From NCBI RefSeq assembly GCF_963931675.1, contig NZ_OZ007039.1, positions 715,657 to 779,656 on the forward strand: 64,000 bases of DNA. Reading direction: 5' to 3'. Position 1 is the first letter of the stretch; every line of letters starts with the position of its first letter. A program made the position numbers and the translations under genes. This document shows, piece by piece, positions 35,880 through 45,043 of this stretch. The notes under the pieces were generated by a model that had not been told where the DNA came from, ran no database searches, and saw nothing but the letters and a program-made list of their open reading frames with translations. This stretch comes from an uncultured Alistipes sp. Lineage in GTDB: Bacteria > Bacteroidota > Bacteroidia > Bacteroidales > Rikenellaceae.

Positions 35880-36227
35880 TCAGGAACCGGCTTTTTTGCA
35901 GCGGTAACCGCTGCGGGTGAGTATTTCGACGACCCGGTCGCGGTGGTCGCCCTGGATGAGGATCTCGCCATCCTTCGCGGCACCGCCCACGCCGCACTTC
36001 GTCTTGAGCAGCCGCGCCAGCGTCTGCAGGTCCTCGTCGCGCCCCACGAACCCCTTCACGAGCGTTACGACCTTCCCGGCCCGCTGCTTGCGGTCGAGCC
36101 ACACGCGCAGATCCTGCTGCTGAGCCGGCAGGGTCTCCGCCTCGGGCTCTCCGGCCGTTTCGTATTTGAAATCGGGATTCGTCGAGTAGACCATCCCGAG
36201 TCTCGATTTCCAATCGTTGTCTGCCAT
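35880..36227 (-). CDS. SUI1/eIF1-type translation initiation factor (YciH family)
   Basis: A 115-residue cytosolic protein. The first 50 residues are a linker; the SUI1 domain covers about 50-112, with VTLVKGFVGRDEDLQTLARLLKTKCGVGG and a basic end (RSGYRCKKAGS). In bacteria such proteins are thought to influence start-codon selection. It is translationally close to the downstream large exported protein, which starts with a GTG one nucleotide later. Confidence 0.93.
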   Translation of the reverse strand: MADNDWKSRLGMVYSTNPDFKYETAGEPEAETLPAQQQDLRVWLDRKQRAGKVVTLVKGFVGRDEDLQTLARLLKTKCGVGGAAKDGEILIQGDHRDRVVEILTRSGYRCKKAGS

Positions 36228-36276
36228 AAAAATGTGTTCAGATGGTAGGAATTAAACGTCGTTTCGAGGGCTTTAT

Positions 36277-36308
36277 TTTGCGCAAAAATACGAAAATATT
36301 TATCTTTG
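36277..36308 (+). promoter_or_regulatory. Promoter of the DUF4435 gene
   Basis: TTTG (36277-36280), 20 nt, TATCTTTG (36301-36308): perfect consensus. Only 7 nt separate the -7 box from the ATG at 36316, implying a very short leader. Confidence 0.85.
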
Positions 36309-36315
36309 TAGAAGT

Positions 36316-37416
36316 ATGGCCAAGAAGTTCCGCGAAAAACTGCGCAGAATGAGTCCCTTCTCGCATCAGGCATCGCCCGCCGACCTGCCGCAGCCGCTGC
36401 CCGCCGACCCCGACCAGCGGTTGGTGAAGGTCTATGTCGAAGGGTATGAGGATGTGGCCTTCTGGCGCGGAATCTTCGACCATTTCCACAACCCCTACCT
36501 GCGTTTCGAGATCTCGGTCCCCGACCGCGGCGACCTCCCGAAAGGCAAGAAGGTCCTCATGGGCATGATCCCGCAATCCTCCGAGGAGATGATCCTCTGC
36601 GTCGATTCCGACTTCGACTACCTCTTCGCCGGGCAGACGGAGCAGTCCCGGCAGGTGGCCGATGCGCGGTTCATGTTCCACACCTACGCCTACGCCACCG
36701 AGAACTACCTCTGTTACGCCCCCTCGCTGCACAACGTCTGCGTCAAGGCCACGAAGAACGACACGCGGATCTTCGACTTCGTGAAGTTCATGGACGAATA
36801 TTCGCGCATCATCTACCCGCTCTTCCTCTGGTACGCCTTCTCGGCACGCCTCTCGACGGAGCATGTCTTTCCGCTGGTCGATTTCAAGGCCTCGGTGCGC
36901 CTGGGCTACCTCGAAATCGGAAACAACGGCGAACGGACCCTGGAGTGGCTCCGCCGCAACGTTGCGAAACGCGAGGATCTGCTCCGGCGCCGCAATCCGC
37001 GGATGATCGAGCCGATGAAGGAGTTCGAGGAGCAGTTGAAGCAGCGCGGCGTAAGGCCCGAAAACACGTACCTCTTCATGCACGGGCACACGCTGATGGA
37101 CAACGTGGTGATGGTGCTGCTGAACACTGTCTGCGAAAAACTCCGCGACATGTCCATCGCCAGGATCACGGCTTCGCAGAAGCAGGGTGTGGCGCTCAAG
37201 AACGAGATGTCGAACTATACGAACTCCCTGCGGTCGATCCGCGACGTGCTGCTCGACAACGAGAACTACACGAAATGCCCGCTCTACCGGAGCCTCCAGC
37301 GTGACATCGAGCGCTACATCGCCCGCACGATCCTCAACATGAAGCGCCGGGGGCAGATCAAGGAGAATTCGGTCATCGGCATTCTCCACCGGCTCCGCCA
37401 GGAGGCCTTTTCGTGA
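36316..37416 (+). CDS. DUF4435 protein
   Basis: A 366-residue cytosolic protein. The region about 37-150 (KVYVEGYEDVAFWRGIFD, then ILCVDSDFDYLFAG) matches the DUF4435 family, which resembles the Toprim fold of OLD nucleases and topoisomerases: an early glutamate followed by a DxD motif. The C-terminal half is helical. In some genomes DUF4435 neighbours an AAA ATPase or sits in defence-related loci; here no such partner is present and codon use is like its neighbours, suggesting a core gene. Function unknown. It is monocistronic, between its own promoter and a bidirectional terminator. Confidence 0.85.
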   Translation: MAKKFREKLRRMSPFSHQASPADLPQPLPADPDQRLVKVYVEGYEDVAFWRGIFDHFHNPYLRFEISVPDRGDLPKGKKVLMGMIPQSSEEMILCVDSDFDYLFAGQTEQSRQVADARFMFHTYAYATENYLCYAPSLHNVCVKATKNDTRIFDFVKFMDEYSRIIYPLFLWYAFSARLSTEHVFPLVDFKASVRLGYLEIGNNGERTLEWLRRNVAKREDLLRRRNPRMIEPMKEFEEQLKQRGVRPENTYLFMHGHTLMDNVVMVLLNTVCEKLRDMSIARITASQKQGVALKNEMSNYTNSLRSIRDVLLDNENYTKCPLYRSLQRDIERYIARTILNMKRRGQIKENSVIGILHRLRQEAFS

Positions 37417-37524
37417 GTGAGGGGGGGGGCAGAGACCCCCAGACAAGAAAAGGCCACGGATAAGGAAAAGGCCGCAGACAAGGAGAAGGGCCCAAACGGT
37501 CCGCAGGCAAGGGGAGGGTCGCAG

Positions 37525-37566
37525 AAAAAAAGGAGAGCCACGTTATCGGCTCTCCTTTCGGTTTTA
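37525..37566. terminator. Bidirectional terminator between DUF4435 gene and aspartokinase
   Basis: AAAGGAGAGCC (37529-37539) pairs with GGCTCTCCTTT (37548-37558), flanked by an A run and a T-rich tail. The preceding 37435-37500 consists of imperfect repeats of an AAGGAAAAGGCC-like motif. Confidence 0.85.
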
Positions 37567-37599
37567 TAGACCTCCTTTCGGTTTCCGGATCGGCAGGGA

Positions 37600-38865
37600 T
37601 CAATACGGCCCCTCTTTCTTGCGGACGACGCGCACCGTGGCCTGCGTGGCCTGCCGGATGAAGACCTGCGGCCCGCGGGCGTAGCGCCGCCACAGCTCCT
37701 CGGTATAGCCGCGCACGGTCAGCAGCTCCATGTTCTCGGACTTCATCACGTCGAAACCCGCCTCGCGCAGTGCCTCGACCACCTCGTCGATATGCCACGA
37801 ATTGTCCACACAGAGGCTCAGGTTCACGGCCGAGTTGTGGATCAGGTTCGTCTTGATGCGGAAGCGCTCCAGCAGTGAGAAGATCGTCGCGAACTTCTCC
37901 TCCAGCACGAACGAGAAGTCCCGCGAACGGATCGTCAGCAACACCTGGTCCTTCTTGAGGATCAGGATCGGCACGTCGACCGGAGCCGACAGCCCGCGGA
38001 TCACCGTGCCGGGCTTGCGCTTGTCGCCGAACGGCCGCACGTAGAGCGGGATGTTCTTGTTCTGGAGCGGCTTGATCGTCTTCGGGTGGATGATCTGCGC
38101 CCCGCTGTAGGCCAGTTCGATGGTATCGAGGTAGTTCAGTTCGGCAATCTGCACGGCGTCGGGGAAGATCTTCGGGTCGGCGTTCAGCACGCCGTCGACA
38201 TCCTTCCACACCGACATCGACTCCGCGTCGAGGATGTTCGCCGCCACGGCCGCCGAATAGTCCGAACCTTCACGCCCGAGCGTCGTGGTCGTCCCGTCGG
38301 GTGCCCCGCCGATGAAGCCCTGGCCGATGAATACCGTCTCGGGACCGTTCGCCACGGCCACCCGCAGGCGCGGGGCCGAAGCCTCGATGTCCACCCCGGC
38401 ATCCTTGTGGCGCTGCTCCGTCACGAAGCAGCGGCGCATGTCGATCCAGCGGTTCGGAACCCCGGCGTAGTTCAGGTATTCGGAGATGATCGTCGTCGAG
38501 ACCAGCTCGCCGTAGGCCACGATCGTGTCGTACCACAATTCGGCATCTTCGGCCCGGTAAACCGTCTGCGTGGCGACCTGCTCCAGTTCGTCGAACAGCG
38601 CATCGACCTTCTCCAGCCGTTTGGGTTCGTGCCACAGGTCGTCGATGATCTCCGCGTGGTAGTCGCGCAGTTTGGCAATGTGCTCCAGCGACTGCTGCTT
38701 ATCGCCCTTCTGAAGCCCTTCGAACACCCTCTCCAGGGCATTCGTCGTCTTGCCCATCGCCGAAACGATGATGAAGAGATGCTGTTCCTCGTCGATGATC
38801 TGGCGCAGGTTTCTCACCCCGTCGGCATTCCGGACCGACGCGCCTCCGAATTTGTAGACCTTCAT
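37600..38865 (-). CDS. lysC: Aspartate kinase
   Basis: Cytosolic kinase that phosphorylates aspartate, the first step of the aspartate family and diaminopimelate pathways. The 421-residue protein is monofunctional: the amino-acid kinase domain (1-290) begins KVYKFGGASV and has GREGSDYSAAVAA and the lysine-containing IHPKTIKPLQ segment; the remainder holds ACT-type regulatory repeats (about 310-420), suggesting allosteric feedback control. No homoserine dehydrogenase domain is fused. Start at the ATG giving MKVYKFGG. Other family isozymes could exist elsewhere. Confidence 0.93.
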   Translation of the reverse strand: MKVYKFGGASVRNADGVRNLRQIIDEEQHLFIIVSAMGKTTNALERVFEGLQKGDKQQSLEHIAKLRDYHAEIIDDLWHEPKRLEKVDALFDELEQVATQTVYRAEDAELWYDTIVAYGELVSTTIISEYLNYAGVPNRWIDMRRCFVTEQRHKDAGVDIEASAPRLRVAVANGPETVFIGQGFIGGAPDGTTTTLGREGSDYSAAVAANILDAESMSVWKDVDGVLNADPKIFPDAVQIAELNYLDTIELAYSGAQIIHPKTIKPLQNKNIPLYVRPFGDKRKPGTVIRGLSAPVDVPILILKKDQVLLTIRSRDFSFVLEEKFATIFSLLERFRIKTNLIHNSAVNLSLCVDNSWHIDEVVEALREAGFDVMKSENMELLTVRGYTEELWRRYARGPQVFIRQATQATVRVVRKKEGPY

Positions 38866-39070
38866 ATCTGTTCTGTTAATAAAGCCTAATAAAGCCGTTG
38901 AACAAAGCCGATGAAACAAAAGTCCTTCCATCGCCATCATGCTCCCGAATCCCGTGCCCGGCCTCCCCGACCGCGTATTTCAAATCTGACCCGCCTCCCT
39001 CCCCGCCTCAGGCGGGGGGGGGTACTGGGAGCGTCTCCGCAATATCGGGATGCCGGATTCCCCGGATCGG

Positions 39071-41209
39071 TTACTCTTTCACCGCCCTGTACGGCACCCC
39101 GATGTTCTGGAAGAGGAATGCGTACATGTCGGCCGCCTCATCGATGCGTTTCGAGGTGGGTTTCCCGGCCCCGTGCCCGGCCTTCGACTCAATGCGGATC
39201 AGCACCGGAGCATCCCCGGCCTGGCAGTGCTGCATCTGGGCGGCAAACTTGAACGAGTGGGCCGGGACGACGCGGTCGTCGTGGTCAGCCGTCATCACCA
39301 GCGTCGCGGGATACTTCACGCCCTCCCTGATATTGTGCAGCGGCGAATACTTGTAGATGTAGGGGAACTGTTCGGCATTGTCCGACGAACCGTACTCCAC
39401 GGCCCAGCCCCAGCCGATCGTGAACTTGTGGTAGCGCAGCATGTCCATCACGCCGACCTGCGGCAGACACACCGCATAGAGATCCGGACGCTGCACCTCG
39501 CAGGCGCCGACCAGCAGTCCGCCGTTCGAGCCGCCGTTAATGGCGAGCCGCTCCGACGAGGTGTATTTCTGTGCAATGAGGTACTCGGCCGCCGCGATGA
39601 AGTCGTCGAAGACGTTCTGCTTGTTTTCGAGCATACCGGCCTTGTGCCACGCCTCGCCGTACTCCGAACCGCCGCGCAGGTTGGCCACGCAGTAGACACC
39701 GCCCTGCTCGACGAACATCAGCGCCGAGGGGTTGAAGCCCGGGGTCATGTTGATCTGGAAGCCGCCGTACCCGTAGAGCAGACAGGGATTCTTGCCGTTG
39801 AGCTTCATGTCCTTGCGGTGGGTGATGAACATCGGCACCTGTGTTCCGTCCTTCGAAGCATAGAAGACCTGCTCCGTCACGAAGAGCGAGGGGTCGAAGG
39901 CCACCTCGGGAGCCTTGTAGAGGGTCGATTCGCCCGAGGCGATGTCGTAGCGGTAGATCGTCGCCGGAGCCGTGTAGTTCGACAGCGAGTAGTAGAGTTC
40001 GGTATCCTCCTTCTCGCCGCTGAAGCCCCCGACCGTCCCGATGGCGGGCAGCGTGATCTCGCGCACAAGCTTGCCGTCGTAATCGTACTGGACCACCTTG
40101 TTCTGGGCATCCTGCAGGTAGGAGGCAAAGAGGTAGCCGCCGGCCGTCCCGACCCCTTCGAGCAGGTTCCTGTCATGCTCGGGGATCACCGTCTCGACCT
40201 GCGCGGGGTTGTTCAGCGCCATGCGCTTGAGGGCGTAGTTCGAGGCCCCCTCGTTGGTCATGAAGTAGAACCGGTCCTCCCGGCAGTCGACCGGTGCGTA
40301 ATCGTGGGCAAAGCCGACGAGCAGCGTGCGGAACTTCTTCTCGGAGGTTTTCCGATAGAGGATCTCCGTTCCGGAAGTACCCTCCGACGCGATGATGAAG
40401 AGCCACTTGCCGTCGTCCGAAGGCCAGGCCGAGAAGTAGCGCAGCGGATGGGCCTTGTCCTCATAAATGAGGCGGTCGGCCGTCTGCGGGGTCCCCAGCT
40501 TGTGGTAGTAGACCTTCTGGAACTGGTTCTGCGACGAGTAGACACCCTCTTTGGGGGCGTCATAGGCGCTGTAATAGAAACCCTTCGAATCGGGGGCCCA
40601 TACGGCGCCGGAGAATTTCACCCATTCGATGCGGTCTTCGGTCAGGGCCCTGGTTTCGGTATCCATGACGCGGATCTCGACCCAGTCCGAACCCGACGCC
40701 GCGGCGGCATAGGCGAAATAACGCCCGTCCTTCGAGAAGGAGACCGCCGAAAGGGCTACCGTGCCGTCCTCCGACAGGGTGTTGGGATCGAGGAACACCT
40801 CGCCAGCCCGGCCGGGCTCCGCCGTGCGGCAGAGCACCGACTGGTTCTGCAGCCCGTCGTTATAATAATAGTAGTACCAGTCGCCGTGCTTCGACGGGGC
40901 GCCCTCCTTGGGGTAGTTCCACAGTTGGGTCAGCCGCTCGCGGATCGCCTCGCGGAAGGGAATCTGCGAGAGGTAGTCCTCGGTCACGGCATTCTCGGCA
41001 GCAACCCACGCCGCCGTCGCCTCCGAATTGTCGTCTTCGAGCCAGCGGTAGGGATCCGGAACCTCGGTCCCGAAATAGTTGTCCACCACCTCGCCGCGGG
41101 CCGTTTCGGGGTAGGGATTGTGCTTTATCTGCTTCATGTTGCCGCAACCTGCCGTTGCCAAAGCCGCTGTGCCTGCCAGCACGGCGGTGATCCAGGAATA
41201 ACGTTTCAT
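39071..41209 (-). CDS. Prolyl oligopeptidase family lipoprotein (S9A)
   Basis: A 712-residue serine peptidase that cleaves short peptides after proline; predicted to be lipid-anchored in the periplasm or outer membrane. The lipobox TAGC near residue 21 gives a modified cysteine. It has the N-terminal S9A helix region ([11 protein letters not shown]), a seven-bladed propeller (about 75-420) and the catalytic domain with GGSNGG (Ser561), Asp in TADHDDRV and His in KAGHGAGK near the end. It ends with the usual C-terminal helix. Promoter box TAACTTTG (41238-41245). Confidence 0.95.
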   Translation of the reverse strand: MKRYSWITAVLAGTAALATAGCGNMKQIKHNPYPETARGEVVDNYFGTEVPDPYRWLEDDNSEATAAWVAAENAVTEDYLSQIPFREAIRERLTQLWNYPKEGAPSKHGDWYYYYYNDGLQNQSVLCRTAEPGRAGEVFLDPNTLSEDGTVALSAVSFSKDGRYFAYAAAASGSDWVEIRVMDTETRALTEDRIEWVKFSGAVWAPDSKGFYYSAYDAPKEGVYSSQNQFQKVYYHKLGTPQTADRLIYEDKAHPLRYFSAWPSDDGKWLFIIASEGTSGTEILYRKTSEKKFRTLLVGFAHDYAPVDCREDRFYFMTNEGASNYALKRMALNNPAQVETVIPEHDRNLLEGVGTAGGYLFASYLQDAQNKVVQYDYDGKLVREITLPAIGTVGGFSGEKEDTELYYSLSNYTAPATIYRYDIASGESTLYKAPEVAFDPSLFVTEQVFYASKDGTQVPMFITHRKDMKLNGKNPCLLYGYGGFQINMTPGFNPSALMFVEQGGVYCVANLRGGSEYGEAWHKAGMLENKQNVFDDFIAAAEYLIAQKYTSSERLAINGGSNGGLLVGACEVQRPDLYAVCLPQVGVMDMLRYHKFTIGWGWAVEYGSSDNAEQFPYIYKYSPLHNIREGVKYPATLVMTADHDDRVVPAHSFKFAAQMQHCQAGDAPVLIRIESKAGHGAGKPTSKRIDEAADMYAFLFQNIGVPYRAVKE

Positions 41210-41237
41210 AAATGCAACCGTTTGGGTGATATTTCGG

Positions 41238-41245
41238 CAAAGTTA
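41238..41245 (-). promoter_or_regulatory. -7 box of the prolyl oligopeptidase promoter
   Basis: TAACTTTG on the minus strand, 28 nt before the ATG at 41209. It lies 21 nt from the opposing dapD -7 box, so the upstream halves of the two promoters overlap. Confidence 0.6.
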
Positions 41246-41266
41246 GGAAAAATTCGATATTTTCCA

Positions 41267-41274
41267 TACATTTG
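41267..41274 (+). promoter_or_regulatory. -7 box of the dapD promoter
   Basis: TACATTTG on the plus strand, 23 nt before the dapD ATG. The -33 region TTAGG is only a partial match. Confidence 0.6.
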
Positions 41275-41297
41275 TCTGCCAGAAAACAACGCAGAAC

Positions 41298-42134
41298 ATG
41301 AACAGCAACCATAACGAACTCCGAGCGATCGTCGAGCAGGCATGGGAGAATCGCGAACTGCTGCACGACAACGCCGTACAGCAGGCCGTACGCCAAGTTA
41401 TCGAATACGTGGACAAGGGCGAACTCCGCACGGCGGAGCCCGTCGATCCGGAGAACAGCCGGTGGCAGGTCAACGAATGGGTCAAGAAGGCCGTGATCCT
41501 CTACTTCCCGATCCAGCCCATGCGCAAGATGGAGGCCGGGGAGATGGAGTGGTTCGACAAGATGGAACTCAAACACGGCTACGAGGAGCTGGGCGTACGC
41601 GTCGTACCCCACGCCGTGGCCCGCTACGGCGCCTATATCGCCCCGGGGGCCATCCTCATGCCCTCCTATGTCAACATCGGCGCCTATGTCGATACGGGCA
41701 CGATGGTCGACACATGGGCTACGGTCGGCTCCTGCGCCCAGATCGGACGGCACGTCCACCTCTCGGGCGGCGTCGGAATCGGCGGCGTCCTCGAACCCGT
41801 ACAGGCCGCCCCGGTCATCGTCGAGGACAACTGCTTTCTCGGTTCGCGCTCGATCGTCGTCGAGGGCGCCCACATCTGCCGCGAGGCCGTGCTCGGCTCG
41901 AACACCGTCATCACCGGCTCGACCCACATCATCGACGTCACAGGCCCGGACCCCGTCACCTACAAGGGTTACGTCCCGCCCCGCTCGGTGGTCGTCCCGG
42001 GGAGCTACCGCAAGCGGTTCCCGGCCGGCGAATACAGTGTCACCTGCGCCCTGATCATCGGACAGCGCAAGGAGTCCACCGACAAGAAAACCTCGCTGAA
42101 CGACGCCCTGCGCGACTTCGGCGTCTCGGTATAA
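41298..42134 (+). CDS. dapD: 2,3,4,5-tetrahydropyridine-2,6-dicarboxylate N-succinyltransferase
   Basis: Cytosolic enzyme of the succinylase branch of diaminopimelate and lysine synthesis (278 residues). The middle region is a left-handed beta-helix of hexapeptide repeats (for instance ARYGAYIAPGAILMPSYVNIG), with the conserved VDTWATVGSCAQIG and GGVLEPVQA motifs. Presence of DapD implies succinylated intermediates, although many Bacteroidetes use DapL; the DapD sequence here is intact. It is followed after 115 nt by birA. Confidence 0.95.
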   Translation: MNSNHNELRAIVEQAWENRELLHDNAVQQAVRQVIEYVDKGELRTAEPVDPENSRWQVNEWVKKAVILYFPIQPMRKMEAGEMEWFDKMELKHGYEELGVRVVPHAVARYGAYIAPGAILMPSYVNIGAYVDTGTMVDTWATVGSCAQIGRHVHLSGGVGIGGVLEPVQAAPVIVEDNCFLGSRSIVVEGAHICREAVLGSNTVITGSTHIIDVTGPDPVTYKGYVPPRSVVVPGSYRKRFPAGEYSVTCALIIGQRKESTDKKTSLNDALRDFGVSV

Positions 42135-42249
42135 CCCCGGGGCAAGGGCCTTCACACAACAGCGGGAGGGGGCTGACGGCAACGATCTCCCCTCTCCTGC
42201 CTTGTTTTCCCTTTCCCCCGCCCTGCCTCCTCCGAAAACTCCCCGAAAA

Positions 42250-42981
42250 ATGATCCACCACCTCGATACCACCACCTCGACGAACGACGACGCCCGCGAT
42301 GCGAAGTACCGCCACGGCGATATTGTCTGGGCCGAGCACCAGACCGCCGGACGCGGACAGCGCGGGCACAAATGGCTCAGCCCCGAAGGCGAGAACCTCA
42401 CCTTCACGATGGTCGTCGAACCGCGGTTCCTGCCCGTCGGGGAGCAGTTCCTGCTCTGCGAGGCCCTGTCGCTGGCGCTGACCGACACCTTCGCCCATTA
42501 CGGCATCGACACCCGCATCAAGTGGACCAACGACATCTACGCCGGGGACCGCAAACTCGAAGGCGTGCTGATCGAACACAACTGTTCGGGACAGATGTTG
42601 TCGCGCTCGCTGCTCGGAATCGGCATCAATGTCAACCAGACGGAGTTCGACCCCACGCTGCCGAACCCCGTCTCGATGGCGCAGCTCACCGGACGCCGCT
42701 ACGACCGCCGCGAGGTGCTCGAAACCTTCGAGCGGTGTATGCTCGCACGTTACGACCAGCTCGAACACGGAGACCGCAAAGCCTTGCAGCACGACTACCG
42801 CAACCGGATGTACGCCCTCGGGGAGATGCGCCCGTTCCGCTACCCCGACGGGTCGCTCACCCGCGGAGCTATTCAGGGAGTTCGCCCTTCGGGCGAGCTG
42901 ATCCTCCGCCACGAGGACGGAAGCATCCGCGCATATCTCTTCAAGGAGATCGAATTCGTCCTCCCGGCACGGATCGGATAG
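42250..42981 (+). CDS. birA: Biotin--[acetyl-CoA-carboxylase] ligase
   Basis: Activates biotin with ATP and transfers it to the lysine of biotin carboxyl carrier domains. The 243-residue protein has the catalytic loop motif TAGRGQRGHKW (about 37-47) and IKWTNDIYAG, then a short C-terminal SH3-like domain. It lacks the N-terminal DNA-binding domain of E. coli BirA, so it is an enzyme only (group I), not a repressor. Start at the ATG giving MIHHLDTTTSTND. Confidence 0.94.
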   Translation: MIHHLDTTTSTNDDARDAKYRHGDIVWAEHQTAGRGQRGHKWLSPEGENLTFTMVVEPRFLPVGEQFLLCEALSLALTDTFAHYGIDTRIKWTNDIYAGDRKLEGVLIEHNCSGQMLSRSLLGIGINVNQTEFDPTLPNPVSMAQLTGRRYDRREVLETFERCMLARYDQLEHGDRKALQHDYRNRMYALGEMRPFRYPDGSLTRGAIQGVRPSGELILRHEDGSIRAYLFKEIEFVLPARIG

Positions 42982-43025
42982 CCTCCCCCCGCAGCCTCCT
43001 TTCCCGATCTCGAAAACCCCGGCCC

Positions 43026-43062
43026 GGCCCGGAAAAAATTCCGTTCCGGGCCTCGCTTTTTT
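43026..43062 (+). terminator. Terminator of birA
   Basis: GGCCCGGAA (43026-43034) pairs with TTCCGGGCC (43044-43052), followed by TCGCTTTTTT. Confidence 0.85.
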
Positions 43063-43073
43063 GCCCTTTTCTC

Positions 43074-43103
43074 TTGCTGTTACAAAAATAACAGTTATAT
43101 TTG
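43074..43103 (+). promoter_or_regulatory. Promoter of gcvH
   Basis: TTG (43074-43076), 19 nt, TATATTTG (43096-43103); 42 nt before the ATG. The spacer contains an inverted repeat (CTGTTA...TAACAG, 43077-43094) that could bind a regulator. Confidence 0.8.
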
Positions 43104-43145
43104 CATCGAGAAAACGGTTTTTCCCAAACAAAAAACAAAAATTCC

Positions 43146-43523
43146 ATGAATGTACCTGCAAATCTGAAATACTCGAACGACCACGAATGGTGTCGCATCG
43201 AGGGCGACGTAGCCGTTGTCGGCATCACCGATTTCGCACAAAGCCAGTTGGGCGACATCGTTTTCGTCGATGTCCCGACCGTCGGCGAAACGCTCGCTGC
43301 CGGCGAGGTCTTCGGATCGATCGAGGCCGTGAAGACCGTCAGCGACGCCTTCCTGCCCGTGGGCGGCGAAGTGTTGGAATTCAACGAGGCGGTCGATGCC
43401 GACCCCTCGATCGTCAACAAGGATGCTTACGGCGAGGGCTGGCTCGTCAAGGTGAAGATCTCCGATCCCGCCGAATACGACGCCCTGCTCAGCCCCGCCG
43501 ACTATGAGAAGCTGATCGGATAG
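43146..43523 (+). CDS. gcvH: Glycine cleavage system H protein
   Basis: Lipoyl-carrying shuttle protein of the glycine cleavage system (125 residues). The lipoylation site is the lysine in GSIEAVKTVSD (Lys63), and the sequence around YSNDHEWCRI and QLGDIVFVDVP fits the family. No gcvT or gcvP is adjacent. The ATG at 43146 follows the promoter; an upstream in-frame ATG overlaps the -7 box region and is not used. Confidence 0.96.
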   Translation: MNVPANLKYSNDHEWCRIEGDVAVVGITDFAQSQLGDIVFVDVPTVGETLAAGEVFGSIEAVKTVSDAFLPVGGEVLEFNEAVDADPSIVNKDAYGEGWLVKVKISDPAEYDALLSPADYEKLIG

Positions 43524-43986
43524 GATACGCCGGACAGCACAAAAAAGGGGCGGAGTTGCAGGCTGACCGTACCGAAGCCGGACAAACAAGGCAAGAGAGA
43601 GGCCGGTAAATGTGTGGGTAGGCGCGCCGGACGTGAAGGTTGAAGCAAGAGACGAGGTTTGAATGAGAGATCCCGCAACCGTGTGGAAGATGAGATGAGA
43701 GAGCAGAGAGAGGGAAAATGCGGGAACGTGGAGATGAGCGAAGACCGGACAAGGTGTGAAAAGGTGGTGAGAAACCCGGCCGCGCAAAGAGTGACAGGAA
43801 CGGCAACGGTGAATACGGAAACAGACCGAAAGCGTGAGCAGGAGAACGGAAGAGACTGCAATCAAGAGAGAGGAGAGAATTGCAAACGAAACATCTGCCG
43901 TGTGAGATACCCGGATGCAAACCGCATGTTGCGGGCAGCTCCAGCCCCTCTAACTGAAAAAACAACTCAAACTTTCATAACCCATT
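43524..43986. other. Purine-rich spacer between gcvH and mdh
   Basis: 463 nt without a credible gene. Between about 43560 and 43880 the plus strand is markedly rich in A and G, with many GAGA, GGAA and GTGG runs. I see no clear terminator after gcvH and no consensus promoter before mdh. Short open frames on either strand have implausible composition. Confidence 0.6.
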
Positions 43987-44928
43987 ATGTCAAAAGTTAC
44001 TGTCGTAGGTGCAGGCGCCGTAGGCGCAACCTGTGCGAATGTGATGGCTTGCCGCGAAGTGGCAAGCGAGGTGGTCCTCATCGACATCAAGGAGGGCCTT
44101 TCGGAAGGCAAGATGCTGGACATGTACCAGACCTCCACGCTGATGGACTTCGACACGAAGCTCGTCGGCACGACCAACGACTACAAGAAGACGGCCAATT
44201 CGGACGTCGTGGTCATCACCTCGGGAATCCCCCGCAAACCGGGCATGACCCGCGAGGAACTCATCGGCACCAACGCCAATATCATGAAGGGCGTCATCGC
44301 CAACGTCATCAAATATTCGCCCCGCGCGATCATCGTCGTGGTGGCCAACCCGATGGACACGCTGACCTACCTGGCCCTGAAGGCTTCGGGACTCCCGAAG
44401 AACCGCGTCATCGGCATGGGCGGCGCCCTCGACTCGTCGCGCTTCAAGTGCTACCTGGCCAAAGCCACCGGCGCCAACATCAACAACGTCGACGGCATGG
44501 TTATCGGCGGCCACGGCGATACGACGATGATCCCGCTGCTGTCGAAGGCCACGGTTAACGGTGTGCCCGTCACGCAGTTCGCCTCGAAGAAGAAACTCCA
44601 GGAGGCCGTGCAGAACACGATGGTCGGCGGCGCCACGCTCACCAAACTCATCGGCACGTCGGCCTGGTATGCTCCGGGAGCCGCCGCTTCGATGATGGTC
44701 GAGGCCATTCTCCACGACCAGAAGAAGTTGATCCCCTGCTCGTGCTACCTCGAAGGCGAATACGGAGAGTCGGACATCTGCATCGGCGTACCCGCCATCA
44801 TCGGCCGCAAGGGCGTCGAGAAGATCGTGAAGGTCGACCTCACGAAGGAGGAGAGCGAGAAGTTCGCCGCTTCGGCCGCTGCCGTGCGCAAGACGAACAA
44901 CGTCCTGCACGAGATCAACGCCCTGTAA
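43987..44928 (+). CDS. mdh: Malate dehydrogenase
   Basis: NAD-dependent interconversion of malate and oxaloacetate in the cytosol (313 residues); in Bacteroidales it works mainly in the reductive branch to fumarate and succinate. It has the NAD motif VGAGAVGAT (6-14) and the catalytic histidine in GGHGDTTM (His176). The active-site loop residues fit LDH-like malate dehydrogenases (GIPRKPGMTR). Ends with a strong terminator. Confidence 0.95.
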   Translation: MSKVTVVGAGAVGATCANVMACREVASEVVLIDIKEGLSEGKMLDMYQTSTLMDFDTKLVGTTNDYKKTANSDVVVITSGIPRKPGMTREELIGTNANIMKGVIANVIKYSPRAIIVVVANPMDTLTYLALKASGLPKNRVIGMGGALDSSRFKCYLAKATGANINNVDGMVIGGHGDTTMIPLLSKATVNGVPVTQFASKKKLQEAVQNTMVGGATLTKLIGTSAWYAPGAAASMMVEAILHDQKKLIPCSCYLEGEYGESDICIGVPAIIGRKGVEKIVKVDLTKEESEKFAASAAAVRKTNNVLHEINAL

Positions 44929-44950
44929 GCGTACCCGCAATCCCGAACGA

Positions 44951-44986
44951 AAAAAGGGCTCCGACATACGGTCGGAGCCCTTTTCG
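44951..44986. terminator. Bidirectional terminator between mdh and the TonB receptor
   Basis: GGGCTCCGAC (44956-44965) pairs with GTCGGAGCCC (44971-44980), extended by A/T pairs (AAAA, TTTT). Confidence 0.88.
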
Positions 44987-45043
44987 TGTATCTGCCAGCC
45001 TCGCCTGCCCGGGCAAGCGGGTCAGACAGGCAGAAAAATCGGC

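Noticed and set aside
43502..43861. Open frame of 119 codons on the minus strand in the gcvH-mdh spacer
   Set aside because: Its composition (long runs of Ser, Leu, Pro, Phe) simply mirrors the purine bias of the opposite strand; it has no start context or recognisable motif.
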